Shown one piece after another: positions 21,380-32,912 of a stretch of 64,000 bases of DNA. Numbering within the stretch: position 1 is the first letter of the stretch; each line of letters begins with the position of its first letter. This DNA comes from Phytophthora sp. 'mugwort' (lineage: Eukaryota; Oomycota; Peronosporomycetes; Peronosporales; Peronosporaceae), in the NCBI GenBank assembly GCA_033558025.1, contig JAUCEF010000011.1, positions 620,001 to 684,000 on the forward strand. The letters are read 5' to 3'. The translations under genes and the position numbers were made by a program. The notes under the pieces were generated by a model, which saw only the letters and a program-made list of their open reading frames with translations, had not been told where the DNA came from and did no database searches.

Positions 21380-24300
21380 GGTCATACTCAGTCTCCATGT
21401 TGAAGGCGCACAGCGCCTGATACGTGCACTGCTGGATTCGGGCGCGACAAACAACTTTGTTCGCGCCGATGCTTTGTCGGTATTACCGACGGACACGCGT
21501 ATTCGCGAAGGTCCTGGTCACATGATCGTCAAGTAATGCTGACGGTAAACCATGCCGGATGCCCCGCGCTCGGCCACCCTCGCATACGAGTTCGATGGAT
21601 TCTCTTGATCAGATGACTTTCTTGTAATTGAGCTGGGAGGCTCCTTCGATTGCGTCTTCGGGATCCCGTGGCTCGCTCGCCACCAACCACACATCGACTG
21701 GTTGACACGGACTGTCCGCCCCCGCGACATCGACGTGAATGCGGTGTTAGCGTTCCTGAGCGGAACGCCCAACCTTTGGCCACACGTTGCAGTCATGGAT
21801 CCAGACTCCATTACCACTGTTGCGCCTGAAGTGAGCGATGGCCCTTCATGTGCAGTTTGTGAAAGTTCAGCTTGTACCGGTCCTAAGCAGGAGCCTCAGA
21901 AAGAGTGTGACGCGGTCGAGCAGGAGTTCCCGTCTCCTGATGAGCAGTGGCGCACGAACAAGTCGTGGTTGAGCGTGGACTCCCACACGCCGTCGAACAG
22001 GGGTTCCCGCGCGTGGTCGAGCAGGAGCTCTCCGAAGTTGAACAAGTTGATGTGTTTGAGCATGGCCTCCTACGCGCGGTCGAGCATGGGTTCCCGCGAG
22101 TTGTAGAGCGGGAGCTCCCTGATGAAATGGACGCGGTCGAGATGTGTGACCTGCGTCCTGGCGCCGATGAAGTGTCCCGGCGCCCAAGTTCAACAGATGT
22201 GATCGAGCGTGGGTTCTCACAGTCTCTTGTTGCGGATGGTATTCCACGTCCCGTCCGTCGTACGCCTCGATGACCTCGCACCGTGTCAGAAGACTCAGTG
22301 GTTACTGAGTGCGAGGTCATATCGGTTCTGGCGTCCTGCGATGAAGGCATGTCTCAGCGTGTACGAGACGTCGAGGTCGCACGGCCCCCGTGCGACACCG
22401 CTGCCATCACTGCGCTTCCCGGCTTGTCGTGGAAACACTTCCTCCGCGACCTGAAGGGCGGCGAGATCGAGCAAGAGTGCATGATCGTAGCAGATGATTC
22501 TGCGTCCCTCGCAACGGTCGAAGTCAAGGCCGAGGACCCCGCGTCCGACGCTCGGACACGACCGAAAGGGGCAGAGTAGAAGAGCGCGCGCACTACGCTG
22601 CCCAGTCGTTGCGGGCACTAGAAGCATCCGGCAGCCCTGCCGCCCCCCTCGTCCGCAAGTTCGTCGATGTCTTCCCGGACAAGGTCCCAGCCGACTTGCC
22701 TCCCGACTGTGGAGTTCGGCGTGAGGCTGATCTCACGCCTGATGCGGAGTATTGCGTGACGCGCAGTGGCCGCTTCCACGCGATCAAGTAGAAGCCATCG
22801 ACTCCTTCTTCTAGAACCGCCAACAGGCTGGCCACATTCGCGAAAGCCTGTCACCGCACTCAAGCCCGACCTTCTGCGTGAAGAAGGCCATCGGCGGATG
22901 GCGGATCGTCCACGCCTTCAACAAGCTGAACGATGCCACCATCCCGGCACAGACCCCGATACCGAGGAAGTACATGGTGTTGGACACCATGTCTGGCAGT
23001 ACCCAGTACAGCACGATTGACCTGATGGACGGCTTGTACCAAATCTTGATGCGAAGACGACGTACCGTTGACAGCTGTCAGCACACCTAACGGAATGTTG
23101 TGAGTGTGGCTTGTAATGCCGCAGGGGCTCAAGAACGCCCCGGCCGCTTTCAACCGGATGGTCTCCAACCTGCTGCGACCATTTTGTGACTTCACACCCA
23201 GCTACTTCGATGACATATTTATCCACAATCATGCCGTGCCCGGCATGACTAATGCGAGTGGGGTGATCACCTCCGCCAAGTGTTCGAAGTGATGCGACAG
23301 AACAAGCTGTACGCCAACTTGAAGAAGTGTATCTTCTGCGCTCCCGAGATCCCTGTGCCCGGGAGCTACGTCAGCAAGGACCGCGTCCGCACTGATCCGG
23401 AGAAGGTGGAAGCCATCTGCGCGTGGCCAGCGCCACAGTACCAGAAGCAACTTCGCCAGTGGCTAGGTCTGGCCACCTACCTCCATCACTATCGAAGAAC
23501 TTTGCTTCGACTGTCCGTCCATTGTCGCAGCTCCTCAAGGCCGACACCTGTGGTCGTGGCGTCCTGAGCACCAAGCCGCCTTCGACGCGGTGAAGCAAAG
23601 CGTGTCCACCGCGCCCGTCTTGATGCTGGCCGACCACTCGAAGCCCTTCCATGTGGTGTGACGCCAGCGACTTTGCGGTCGGGTGGGCGCTGATGCAGCA
23701 CGACGATGAGGGGCGCGAGCGAGTGGTGAGTTATCAATCGCGCCAACTGAAGCCAGCAGAGCGAAATTATCCTGTCCACGACAAGGAGCTGCTGGCCATG
23801 CGCTACGCACTCATCAAGTTTCGGATCTATCTCCTGGGCGAACGGACATTCGCCCTCTACACCGACCACGCGTCGCTGCGGACAGCGACGAAGAGCACAC
23901 ATTTGTCCGAGCGCATGGCGCGCTGGCTCTCTCTATTCTCTGAGTACAACTTCGTCGTTCATTGCAAGCCTGGCAAGACCAACATCTTCACCGACGCGCT
24001 CTCGCGTCGGCCAGACTACGCGCAGACAGGTCGCCATGCAGACGAGTGCGCCATGTGTATCGCCGAGAACGTCGCTGCAGTCGAGATCGCAGCGACCAGT
24101 CCGCTCCGCGACGCGGTATGTTACGAGATGATCAAGTACTTGAAGGATCCGTCGGATACGGCACGATGCCGATTGTCCCCGCGCAGTCGTGCCCACGTCG
24201 ATCGCTACACACTAGATGGGAATCTCCTGATGTTCTGCGTCGACCGCGCAGACCATCCACGTGTCGTCGTCCCGCTTGACGACGACCTTCATGCTCGCCT

Positions 24301-25890
24301 AATCCACGAATTTCACGACTCGCCAAGCGGCGGATACCTCGGCCGCGAGAAGACATTCACGGCGCTCACACGCGATTTCAAGATGGTGCACCTTGCTCCC
24401 GTAGCACCCACCATCACCGCGGTCTAAACTGCGGCGATCTTCGTCGACATAGTGTACCGGCACCATGGCATCCCGACATCGATCGTGTCCGACCGAGACC
24501 CCCGCTTCACAGCTGCGTTTTGGCAGGAACCCTTCAACCTCCTCGGCACACGACTGCAGATGTCCACTGCAGGCCACCCGGAGATGGACGGACAGACAGA
24601 GCGCGCAAACCGCGTCCTCGAGGACGTGCTACGCAGCTACGCCACGTCATTCAAGTCATGGAGTACGTTCTTGCCCATCATCTAGTTCGCCATTAACAAC
24701 GCCGTCCACGCTTCGACGGGGCTGACACCGTTCTTCGTGAACAACGGCCGCCATCCACGAGTTCCAGCGCTCCTTGAATTGGAGCGCTCAAGTACAACAC
24801 GCGAGAGCAATGAAGGCGACGCAGACGAGTTCACACCCACAGCGCCGGGTTCGCTCTCGACCTCCTATGGCGTGAACGCCGTGGCGACACGGTCTGCGAA
24901 GAAGCATCCTGTGCCAGGTGTGCGCACATACGCTGCCACGAGGGCGGCGCCACAACGCGTAGCAGACTAAACTTCCCGGACGCTGATTCGTCCACGACAG
25001 CAGCGTCGCGCTATTGCGCTCCAAGACGAGCCCGACGCGGAATAACCGGCCGCGTCAATTCAAGCGAACTTCGATCCACTGCCCGCAACGCAACCGCGCG
25101 ATGTCGCCGCGGTTACCGAGTTCTTACAACAGCGCGAGTCCGTCGTTCGCTGTGTGCGCGATACGATCGCGTCTGCCGTCCATCGCCAAAAGGAGAATAC
25201 TAATTGTCGAGGTCGCAAGAACCTCGACAAGTTGCGGTGGGCGACCGTGTGTTGTTATCCACGGTCGACATTACACCTTATTCTGTGACGAATTTGGGTG
25301 CAAATAAGCTCGCGCCAAGATACCTTGGACCATGAAAAGTGACAAGAGTGCTAGGAGACGCCTACACGCTACAATTACCCACCGCGCTCCGCCTACATCC
25401 TACATTCTACGTCGGCCGCCAACGTCGCTATCATCCAGCGACTATCCCCAGTGACGCGGGTAATCACCAGCGCCCGTGTTCCCCGCTCTCTCGCGCGATT
25501 CATTTCGACGCGGCACGCGATGCCGAAGCTCCTGCTTCTCGCGCTCCACCTGATCCAGACGCCGCGCAAGCCGATCGAGACGTTGTGAGTGCACGGCGTC
25601 ATCATAGCGGTCGCGATCCCCCACTCGAGCGCGACGGTCCCGCTCCTCTCGTGGAGCGCGGGTAATATCCGCCATATCGTGGATCGTATTCTGAGCATGA
25701 CAATGCTCACGCTGTTCGTCGGGTCTCGCGTACGCGTACGCGTCGCGGCGACGGCCGCCGCGACGAGGGGCTCCCTCCCGATCGCCGTTACCTTGTGCGT
25801 TGGCTGGGACCAATGCCGGATAGTTGGGAGCCGCGCGAGATTCTTCAGCAGGACGTTCCTGACGTGGCGGCAGCGTACGAGGCAAGCCTC
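21380..25890 (+). pseudogene. Pol of forward Gypsy (protease, RT, RNase H, integrase, chromodomain), broken
   Basis: Protease active site ALLDSGATNN lies at about 21425. Reverse transcriptase has GGWRIVHAFNKLNDATIP, the MPQGLKNAPAAFNRM region and the catalytic YFDD at 23203-23214. RNase H starts WCDASDFAVGWAL near 23655. The integrase is internally deleted: the residues LTRDF are joined directly to KMVHLAPVAP near 24379, removing the zinc-binding arm and the first catalytic aspartate. The later part retains IVSDRDPRF and GQTERANRVLED. A chromodomain with YLVRWLGPMPDSWEPREIL follows at about 25785-25845. Stops are frequent; the element cannot move on its own. Confidence 0.8.
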
Positions 25891-26067
25891 GTACCGGTGA
25901 CAGATCCGTGCGAGGGCGCGGCTGTCCGCCGCGCCTAGCCTCATACCAGGCCCTTCGGAAGAGCTCAATCACATCTCCCTCCGCGACTTCGAATCCAAAC
26001 GGACCGGCTTCTCTCATCTGAATTGAGCGGTGGTGTGACGGGCCTCTATCACACAGTTGCCATCGCG

Positions 26068-26219
26068 CTTCTGCGATATCCAATCACCGTTTAGAGTAAA
26101 TCAATAGCTGGGACGGTGTCGACACTCGACATCATCCCGTCAATCAATCAGAGTCAAATTTGCCTACTGGTTCCTACGTTAACAGTGTAAGCTAAGTAAC
26201 GGGCCTTTACCCGGTTACA
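26068..26219 (+). repeat. 3' LTR of forward Gypsy
   Basis: 152 bp ending GTTACA, followed by the CGCGC target duplication. The initial TG has decayed to CT. It differs from the 5' LTR by substitutions and at least two indels, so the insertion is not recent. Confidence 0.85.
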
Positions 26220-26224
26220 CGCGC

Positions 26225-26875
26225 GGGGTGCCCGCGAAGCAGGGCCGCGCGGTATTTGCGGGGGTGGGCCCAGCACCGAGCTTTCCAGCGAGCCGAATAC
26301 TGTAGCGGGCCGAGCTTAGAATCTTTTCCTCGCAAGAGTGCAGCGACTACACTCTCTCGTCCAAGTCGAAGCTCAACAATTCAACACAATGCGCTATCAA
26401 CTCTGTATCATCTTTTCTTGTTAAAAAATGATTTTGGGATAACAAGGATTTCACTCTTTGCCTGAAAATTCGTCCTAGTTTTGGTACAAAACCTAGGCCA
26501 TGTTGGGGTTTAAAGTCAGAGCCCGACTTGAATTGAATGCTAACCCCGTTCGGTCCCTTGTTGTTGTTGTCGCTGCAGCAGCGGCTACTGGCGATGGGTT
26601 CGTCGGGTATTCCCATGGTCACGTCGTACGAGTTCGTCAAGCGCGTGTGCCGCAAGCCGCAAAAGACGGACGCCGATGCCTAACTCCTGTATACCGTATC
26701 CACTCCAGTTTTTGCAGCCATCCTCTAGACCCAGAGAGAAGACACATAACGTCAGTTTATAGACTGACAACCCTTGTCTTGCAGCGGGGTCTTAAGCAAG
26801 ATTTATCTGGGTCGTGGCTTGCAGAGGACCTCTGGTTTTGCAGGGGGAAAAGGAGGTGATATTGTTTGTTGTCAG
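26225..26875. other. Spacer between the two Gypsy elements
   Basis: No gene recognised. An open frame of 102 codons on the minus strand (26347-26655) has no recognisable domain. The sequence was presumably continuous with the CRN flank before the forward Gypsy inserted. Confidence 0.35.
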
Positions 26876-27039
26876 CTATGCTTCGTAGGCCGACCTCGTT
26901 GGCTCTCGCTTCTTTAAAGAGAAAAGGAATCTGATCTTCAACCTTACCGGGTGAGACCAAACGAGCAGACTTTCCACGACGGCGTTCAGTTTGCTATTGT
27001 TGGCATCGGTAACATCGTCCGGTGGCGGCCAGTGTTGTC
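26876..27039 (-). repeat. 3' LTR of reverse Gypsy
   Basis: About 164 bp, sharing GGAATCTGATCTTCA, GAGACCAAACGAGCAGAC and CATCGTCCGGTGGCGGCC with the copy at 46144. The outer ends are approximate. Confidence 0.75.
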
Positions 27040-27436
27040 TCTCTGTCCCATGCTGTTGCCGCTTAGCATGGAAATAGTCTGCGAATGTTCACTTGTTGGT
27101 TGGTGGCACCGTAGCCGAGTGTCACCGTTCCGTTGTCATGCACTGCCGTGATTGCAAACGGTCTTTTGCAACTTCCCGATGTTTGTTTTCTTGGTCTTTG
27201 GGAGTTACACGCACATGACATGATCTCCGATCTGGTAGATATGTTGGATCCGCGTAGCGTTTTTCTCGGTCGTTATCTTTTAGGATTGCATCAAATCTCC
27301 GCTTGGTTAGATAACTTCAGTTCGCTTCATAGAGCTGATGAGTTATCGTGTCTTGGTCAAATATCAATTGTGTTGGCGTCGTTCCTAAAATAGTGTGATA
27401 GCTTGCCCGACTTGCGGACGCTGCGTATTGCATAAC
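27040..27436 (-). pseudogene. 3' end of reverse Gypsy pol (integrase C-terminus)
   Basis: Minus-strand reading from the target duplication gives QYAASASRASYHT, then LGTTPTQLIFDQD and a NIRR-type terminal motif typical of the end of oomycete Gypsy integrases. It is the continuation of the integrase at 42495-42993. Several stops are present. Confidence 0.75.
27431..27436. repeat. Left target-site duplication CATAAC
   Basis: Six bases directly before the left inverted repeat, identical to the six after the right one. On the minus strand they belong to the Gypsy integrase coding sequence. Confidence 0.95.
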
Positions 27437-27645
27437 AGTAGTGGGCAACAACCGTTTATCCTACCGTTTTTTTAATACATCGAACATAACCCGCCCAAGA
27501 GCTCCGTCTTACACAAAGTTGCACCCTTTCGCTGTGGAAGAGACAGAGCACCATTCCTATTGTTAATATTTATATGAGCTATTTTTGTTTTCGAGAATTT
27601 CATAGCATCGAACACAATTACCAGATAGTTCTCGAACCCTCACAT
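27437..27645 (+). repeat. Left terminal inverted repeat of Polinton
   Basis: Begins AGTAGTGGGCAACAACCG and matches the reverse complement of 42282-42488 with scattered substitutions and small indels. Shared blocks include CGTTTATCCTACCGTTTTT, CCCAAGAGCTCCGTCT, GAGACAGAGCACCATTCCTA and TCGAGAATTTCATAGCAT. Confidence 0.95.
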
Positions 27646-27664
27646 CAAAAGAGAGTACTCTAAA

Positions 27665-27783
27665 GCTATGAAGGAGTTAGAGCACCTATAACATAGTCAT
27701 TATTAAGAGGAAAATATTATATCGCTGTGAAGGAGGTAGAGCACCGATCATATAGCACAAATGAGGAGGAACAATATTTGAAT
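27665..27783 (+). repeat. Two tandem 59-60-bp units inside the left end
   Basis: Units 27665-27723 and 27724-27783 share GCTRTGAAGGAG, AGAGCACC, an ATAG and a terminal A/T-rich AGGAAMAATATT. The first 22 bases also occur once inside the inverted repeat at 27531-27552 (and its right-hand mirror). The left end therefore holds three copies of the motif, the right end one. Confidence 0.8.
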
Positions 27784-27891
27784 AACTTTTTCCATCCTAT
27801 TTAAACAGATGAATGTTAAAGATATAAAATACTACTACCACTTCTACTACTGAACAAGCAGAAATGTGTAATATCATTCTCAGGAATCGTA

Positions 27892-28167
27892 ATGTCTGCT
27901 CCAAAGCTCCGACAAAGTTTGCTGCATGGGAAAACATTCGATAGTTGTTTCAAATGCTGAGAAAGCTGAGAAGATATGCTCAATATTTTCAAAGCTGACC
28001 TCTATGAGGAGGTCTCATGTCCTTGCGGTTATATCGGAAAACGGTGGAACTACGCTCATCATCGGAAGACAAAAAGACATACATCATGGCCTTCATCGCT
28101 GCCAGAATCGGAGAACGGTCACGCTTGGAGATCTCCAACTCTTGAGGAGATAGAGAACTATAAATGA
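27892..28167 (+). pseudogene. Polinton small Cys/His protein, two in-frame stops
   Basis: ATG at 27892 opens a frame of 91 codons interrupted by two TGA codons near 27958 and 27967. The C-terminal half (from 27976) contains CPCGYIGKRWNYAHHRKTKRH, a CC-HH-like arrangement suggestive of zinc binding. First gene after the left end. Function unknown. Confidence 0.5.
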
Positions 28168-28267
28168 TAATGCGTAATCATTCAACCAATCCTTTTTTTC
28201 TCGAAATCTTGTGGTATAAGAAGGAAAAGGTTCCATATTTAACACTCGAATACTAAGTTATATAATC

Positions 28268-28548
28268 ATGGTTCAGCTATCGTTCAACTCAAAGTATGCA
28301 TTCATCGAAGACATGCTTAAGGATCGGACATATTGCATTCGATTGATGACATTTACTTGGTTTAAGGATCGGAGGAAATACCCGATCGTCATTACCAATG
28401 TGAAGGCGATCTTATCGGAGGTAATCAGGAGATAGAATGTTATGTACCTCGCGATAGGACTTGGTATCGTCCCGACAAGAGCTGTTGCTACACAACTGCT
28501 TTTGAGTATAAATGTCGGAGTTGTGGATATTACGAGATACGTAAATAA
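28268..28548 (+). pseudogene. Polinton small protein with C-terminal zinc-ribbon-like motif, one frameshift
   Basis: ATG at 28268 gives MVQLSFNSKYAFIEDML. A frame change near 28405 leads to IECYVPRDRTWYRPDKSCCY and a terminal YKCRSCGYYEIRK, half of a zinc ribbon. Downstream of the first small gene and in the same direction. Function unknown. Confidence 0.45.
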
Positions 28549-28621
28549 TCGGAATCAATTTTTTTTACCTGTCTTAACAAATGATTACTTCGTATATAGA
28601 TACTATTAATAATCTACAGAA

Positions 28622-28813
28622 ATGACTTACTCACCCGAGAAGTATCAATCCAACAAGGCAGCCATCGCAGCTGCGCAGAAGCGATATTACGAGAAGAACC
28701 GCGAACGGATTCTCGCTCGTCAGAAAGCGTACGATGAGAAGCATCGTGAGGAGATAAGCGAACACCAGAAGAAATACTATGTTAAGCGCGCTGGTAGGAT
28801 TGCTCTCGACTAA
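28622..28813 (+). CDS. Small highly charged Polinton protein
   Basis: Intact 63-codon frame rich in Lys, Arg, Glu and Tyr, with repeated KxYYEKNRERI / KAYDEKHREEI / KKYYVKR units that would form a charged helix. Such repeats occur in DNA-virus and phage proteins, often near DNA-binding domains. A related fragment lies at 17500-17706, which supports it as a genuine conserved Polinton gene. Function unknown. Confidence 0.65.
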   Translation: MTYSPEKYQSNKAAIAAAQKRYYEKNRERILARQKAYDEKHREEISEHQKKYYVKRAGRIALD

Positions 28814-28920
28814 ATACTAACTTTTTATCGGTGGATGGAAAAGTTTCTATTTAAAGCAAACCCTGATACAATATACCAAGTAGATAAACGAATATTTTAT
28901 CTTTTACCTCATAAACTCTC

Positions 28921-31900
28921 CATGTTGTCCTACTGACTCGATGCTCTCAAGCGACTTAATATCCAGTCAAGCGATGGGGTTCTTCCTTCCGTGTCAAGGT
29001 GAAGAACCAAAACGGTCGCGTCGTATATATCTCATCATTCGAGAAGGGTAAGAACCGCGAGCTTCTGTCGAAGCAGTACAAGCTCTCTGAGTCTCGTATC
29101 TCGAAACACTTCACGCCCAACTACAAGGAGCCTTCCAACTTCAGCTTTCGTAAGACCAAAGTCTATGATGAATACCTATACGAGAATCACTCGTGTAAGG
29201 ACATCATGTCCAACATCCGTTCTGTACGGGCTAAGGAAAACAAAGCCTTCAAGGCTCAAGTACAGCTCCGCTACAAGCTGGTCGATCGAATCACCGGTCT
29301 GGAGAGAAACTACCAGCCATCGACGAATACGGGTGTATTCTACAAGTTGATTCCAATCAATTCTAAGGCTGGTATGGAGAAGAGATCATGTCTGAGATAG
29401 AATCGAAGGATTTCACGGAGAGAATCAGCTTTCCTTCTTCGAGCTATCAGCCCAAAAGAGATTACCATGACTAAGATCATGATCTACAAGCGCGACCACA
29501 CCCTCGGAGATTCGGAGATTATCATCCCCGGGCTACAAGAAAAACAAGTTCATCACCAATTTTCCTAAGCCAAACAAGTGTGTATTTTACTGTATCGCCT
29601 ATCATCTTGAGAATGATGCTCGCGCCGATCAAATGATTGGACCGGTCAAAGACCGTGTATCAAGGAGTATTGTTCATACAAGGTTATCAAGTACTCTGCC
29701 AAGTTCTTCAATGCTACAACCTATCGATATCATGCAGTTCGATGAGCTGGAAGAATGTTTCCAACTCTCGATCAATGTGTTTAAGATGGATCAGAGAACT
29801 CTCGAGATTTCGAAGATTTCTGAATCTGAGAAGAGCTACGAAAACGTGATCAATATTCTCGACTACAAGGGACACGCCATGTAGATCAAGAACATTGACA
29901 CCATTCTCTCTAAGTATCCATGCAACGTGTGTGATGCTATCTTCACTACGTATGAGAATATTTGGAGCCACAAGAAGACGAAGTGTGAATTTGAGGTCCT
30001 CGAATCATTCCCAAGTGAACCAACCATATACCGGCCTCAGCAGAACCAAGTGAAGAATCTCCTTACCAAGTATCGAGTCAAGGATGTCGACCATACATCG
30101 ACCACTTCATCGTATATGATTTTGAAGCTATCTTGATGCCGACAGCTACTCAGCGTGGAGAGAGTACTATCTACACTAATAAGCATTATCCCTGTCTCGA
30201 TGAGTGTATGCGATAGTCTTACAAACGAGGTTCGATGATTTATCAATGAATCACCTATCCAACTACTTAGGGATATGTTCAATTATATTAGTGGAGAGAG
30301 CGATAGGATCGGACTATACAACGAACACAAGTTCATGCCTCTCATCGAAGCTATCGATGGTAAGATTAACTATCTGGCAAAGATGAACCCTGGAATCAGG
30401 GATGGAGTTAATTTCGGCAACATTAAGAAGATGCGTAAGGAGAAGCCGAAGCTGAAAGTATTTCTGGATAAGAACTCACGCTTTGGGAGAGAGATTGAGT
30501 CGATCGAGAGCATTATCTATCAAGCCCCACTCGTTGGCTTCAACAGCGGTAGCTATGATATCAACCTCATCAAGAATGATTTATTCGTTCTGGTGTTCAG
30601 AATATCAAGAACGTTATCAAGAATCCAAGCTACATGTGTATCTCAACTAATTCTTACAAGATCCTCGATATCTGCAACTATCTTCCACCAGGAACGAGCT
30701 ATGAATAGTATCTCGAAACGTATCTTGAAGCATGTGAATGCGGTGACAAGATTCGTTGCATCTGCGGTCTTGGCAAGGGGTTTTTCCCATACGAGCTCAT
30801 TTCTTCATTCAAAGTACTTAGTCAGACTTGCATTTCATCAAACAGAGATTTTGATAACGAGTTTCGAGAAACTGCCATCAATGAAGATGACTACGAGCGA
30901 GTCAAAATCGTTTGGGAACACTGTGGGATGAAGTCAGTGAAAGAGCTATTGATTGGGTACAACAATCTCGATGTCAAGTTATTTGTGAAGGCAATTCAAG
31001 CTCAACGTGAATGGTTTAAGCAATTGACCTCGACATCTTCACTGATGGTGTCAGTCTCCCTGGTCTATCCGAAAAGGTTATGTACCAAACCTGCTTCAAG
31101 AACCTTGAGAAGCCACCAATGCTTGCAGCGGCACCGTTCAACTTCCTTGAGCAGCGGTACAACGGATATTATGACCAAGACAAGAAGGCTAAGCGCGATG
31201 TTGTAACGACTATGCAGCATTTCGATAAGATTACTGAAGAAGCAGAAGTTTCTATACGGACTCTGTTACTGCCAGCTAACGCTTGAGACTGCATCTGCCG
31301 ATCGAATCAACATCAAGCTTGGACATGAAGATGGCAAGGTGTCCTCATCGGTTGCATTTCTTGCAGTGTAGCACGTAAGGATATACCTCTGAAAGCGTTC
31401 AGATACAAGAAGTTACTCGACTTCAACAGCAACAAGCTTGTTTACTCAATCGACGCGGAAGAGAAGGAGATCTACCACAAGGTGAAGGCTAACATCGTTG
31501 GTGGCCTATCAATCATATTCAATCGATATGCCAAGCGCAACGAGACGAAGATTCGTGGCGGAAAACTCTGTAAGAAGCTCATCGGATACGATGCTAATGC
31601 CATTTACCTTTAGTTCTCGGGAATGAGATGCCATACGGACGTCTCACAATGATCGAGGCCTATGAAGGAATCATCGATGATATCGAGGCTGACAAGATCT
31701 TCGGTTTTCTCGAGTGTGATACCAGAACGCCAGAGCACCTCAAAGACTACTTCTCAGAGATGACTCCCATCTTCAAGAATGTTGAGATCGACTGCAACGA
31801 TGAGAACATTATCGGATCTCACATGTACGAGTACAACCAATCCCGTGAGTCAAGTCGCGCAAAACTGGCTCGCAAGCTGATTGGAAGCTACTTCGGCGAG

Positions 31901-32859
31901 AAGATCCTGATCTACACATCTCTGGTCAAGTGGTATATGGAGCATGGCATTGAGATCAACAATACCTACAGCTTCATCGAGGCAAGCTCTCACTGCGCCT
32001 CTAAACCATTCATGGAGGAAGTCTCAAACGCTCGTTCGCGAAGGTGATGCTGATAAGAAAAAGGCAATGATTGCTAAGATGATGAAGCTGGTCGGCAACA
32101 GCGCTTTCGGTCTGGTATGGACAAGAGCAAAGACAAAGAGGTTAAGTATGAAAGCTCCGACGCAAAGGTTAAAGCCCTCATTGAGAAGCACAATTTCCAC
32201 GATGTTGAGGAACTGGCTGGCTCATACGAGGTCAGGCTCAAGAAGCGCCGCATCAAGCTCAACAGCCCGATCCATCTCTCGATCGCAATCTATTAATTAG
32301 CTAAGCTGCGTATGCTCCAATTCTACTACGACTACATCGACAAATCTTTCGATCGCTCTGACCTTCAGTATCAACAATAAACACTAATAGTGCTTAACTC
32401 GCCTTCAGCTGTGAAAATCCTTCAGCGAGGTAATCAAGCCGGAGCTCCAGGATCACTGCCAACACAAGTACGAATGGTTTCCTCGCGATCAGACTCGGAA
32501 GTACCCAAGTTCGACCGTCGTACACCTGGCCTGTTGAAAACAAAGTCGTCGGGTGAGCTGTGATTTCGCTATCATCCAAGAAATACATCTGCAACATGCC
32601 AGATGAGACATACAAGGTTAAGGTCTCTGCCAAGGTTCTTCAGCAGGGTCGCGGTGGCAACAGTGATGTGTTGAACCCTGCTGGATTCGAGTTTGTTGTC
32701 AATGACATATCACTCTCTCGGGAACGAACAAGGGCTTCCGTATCTGTAAGGAGAGCAGAGGTATTATCACCTACACAGCAGAAGGCTCCTCTGAATCATT
32801 GGTACGACAAGCGACAAGAGCTCTCGGATGGGGTTTCAACGATTCCTCTAGAGATCTAA
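28921..32859 (+). pseudogene. Protein-primed DNA polymerase B of Polinton, inactivated
   Basis: Replicates the element in intact relatives. The N-terminal extension (28999-29990) contains FPKPNKCVFYCIAYHLE, a Cys-containing segment common in this position, then a CxxC...HxxxxxC finger near 29920. Exonuclease motifs: YDFEA at 30115-30129, FNSGSYDINLI near 30540, YNNLD near 30958. Polymerase motif A is GYDANAIYL at 31584-31610 and motif B is KLVGNSAFG near 32090. Motif C, normally DTDS, reads N-T-N-S at 32380-32391. The C-terminus has LNHWYDKRQELSDG. Premature stops include TAG 29882, TGA 30236, TAG 30706 and TAA 32294, with several frameshifts. About 1,300 codons originally. Confidence 0.9.
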
Positions 32860-32912
32860 AAGTGCTGTAAACACATATCCTTTTTTGCTCGATCTATATA
32901 TAGGTGGCTACG

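Larger units (their letters stand above)
20035..26219 (+). mobile_element. Ty3/Gypsy retrotransposon with chromodomain, complete but decayed
   Basis: Bounded by two related LTRs and a perfect 5-bp target duplication CGCGC (20030-20034 and 26220-26224). Inside, in order: gag with remnant zinc knuckle, aspartic protease, reverse transcriptase, RNase H, integrase and chromodomain, the Ty3/Gypsy chromovirus order. Total length is 6,185 bp. All coding parts have stops or shifts and the integrase has a large internal deletion. It lies next to the CRN relic and just left of a second, reverse-strand Gypsy. Confidence 0.9.

Noticed and set aside
25442..26083. 213-codon open frame on the minus strand at the end of the forward Gypsy
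   Set aside because: It is antisense to the chromodomain region of pol (YLVRWLG... on the plus strand); GC-rich codon bias keeps the reverse frame open.
26347..26655. 102-codon minus-strand open frame between the Gypsy elements
   Set aside because: No recognisable domain, no neighbouring gene signals; not enough support for a gene.
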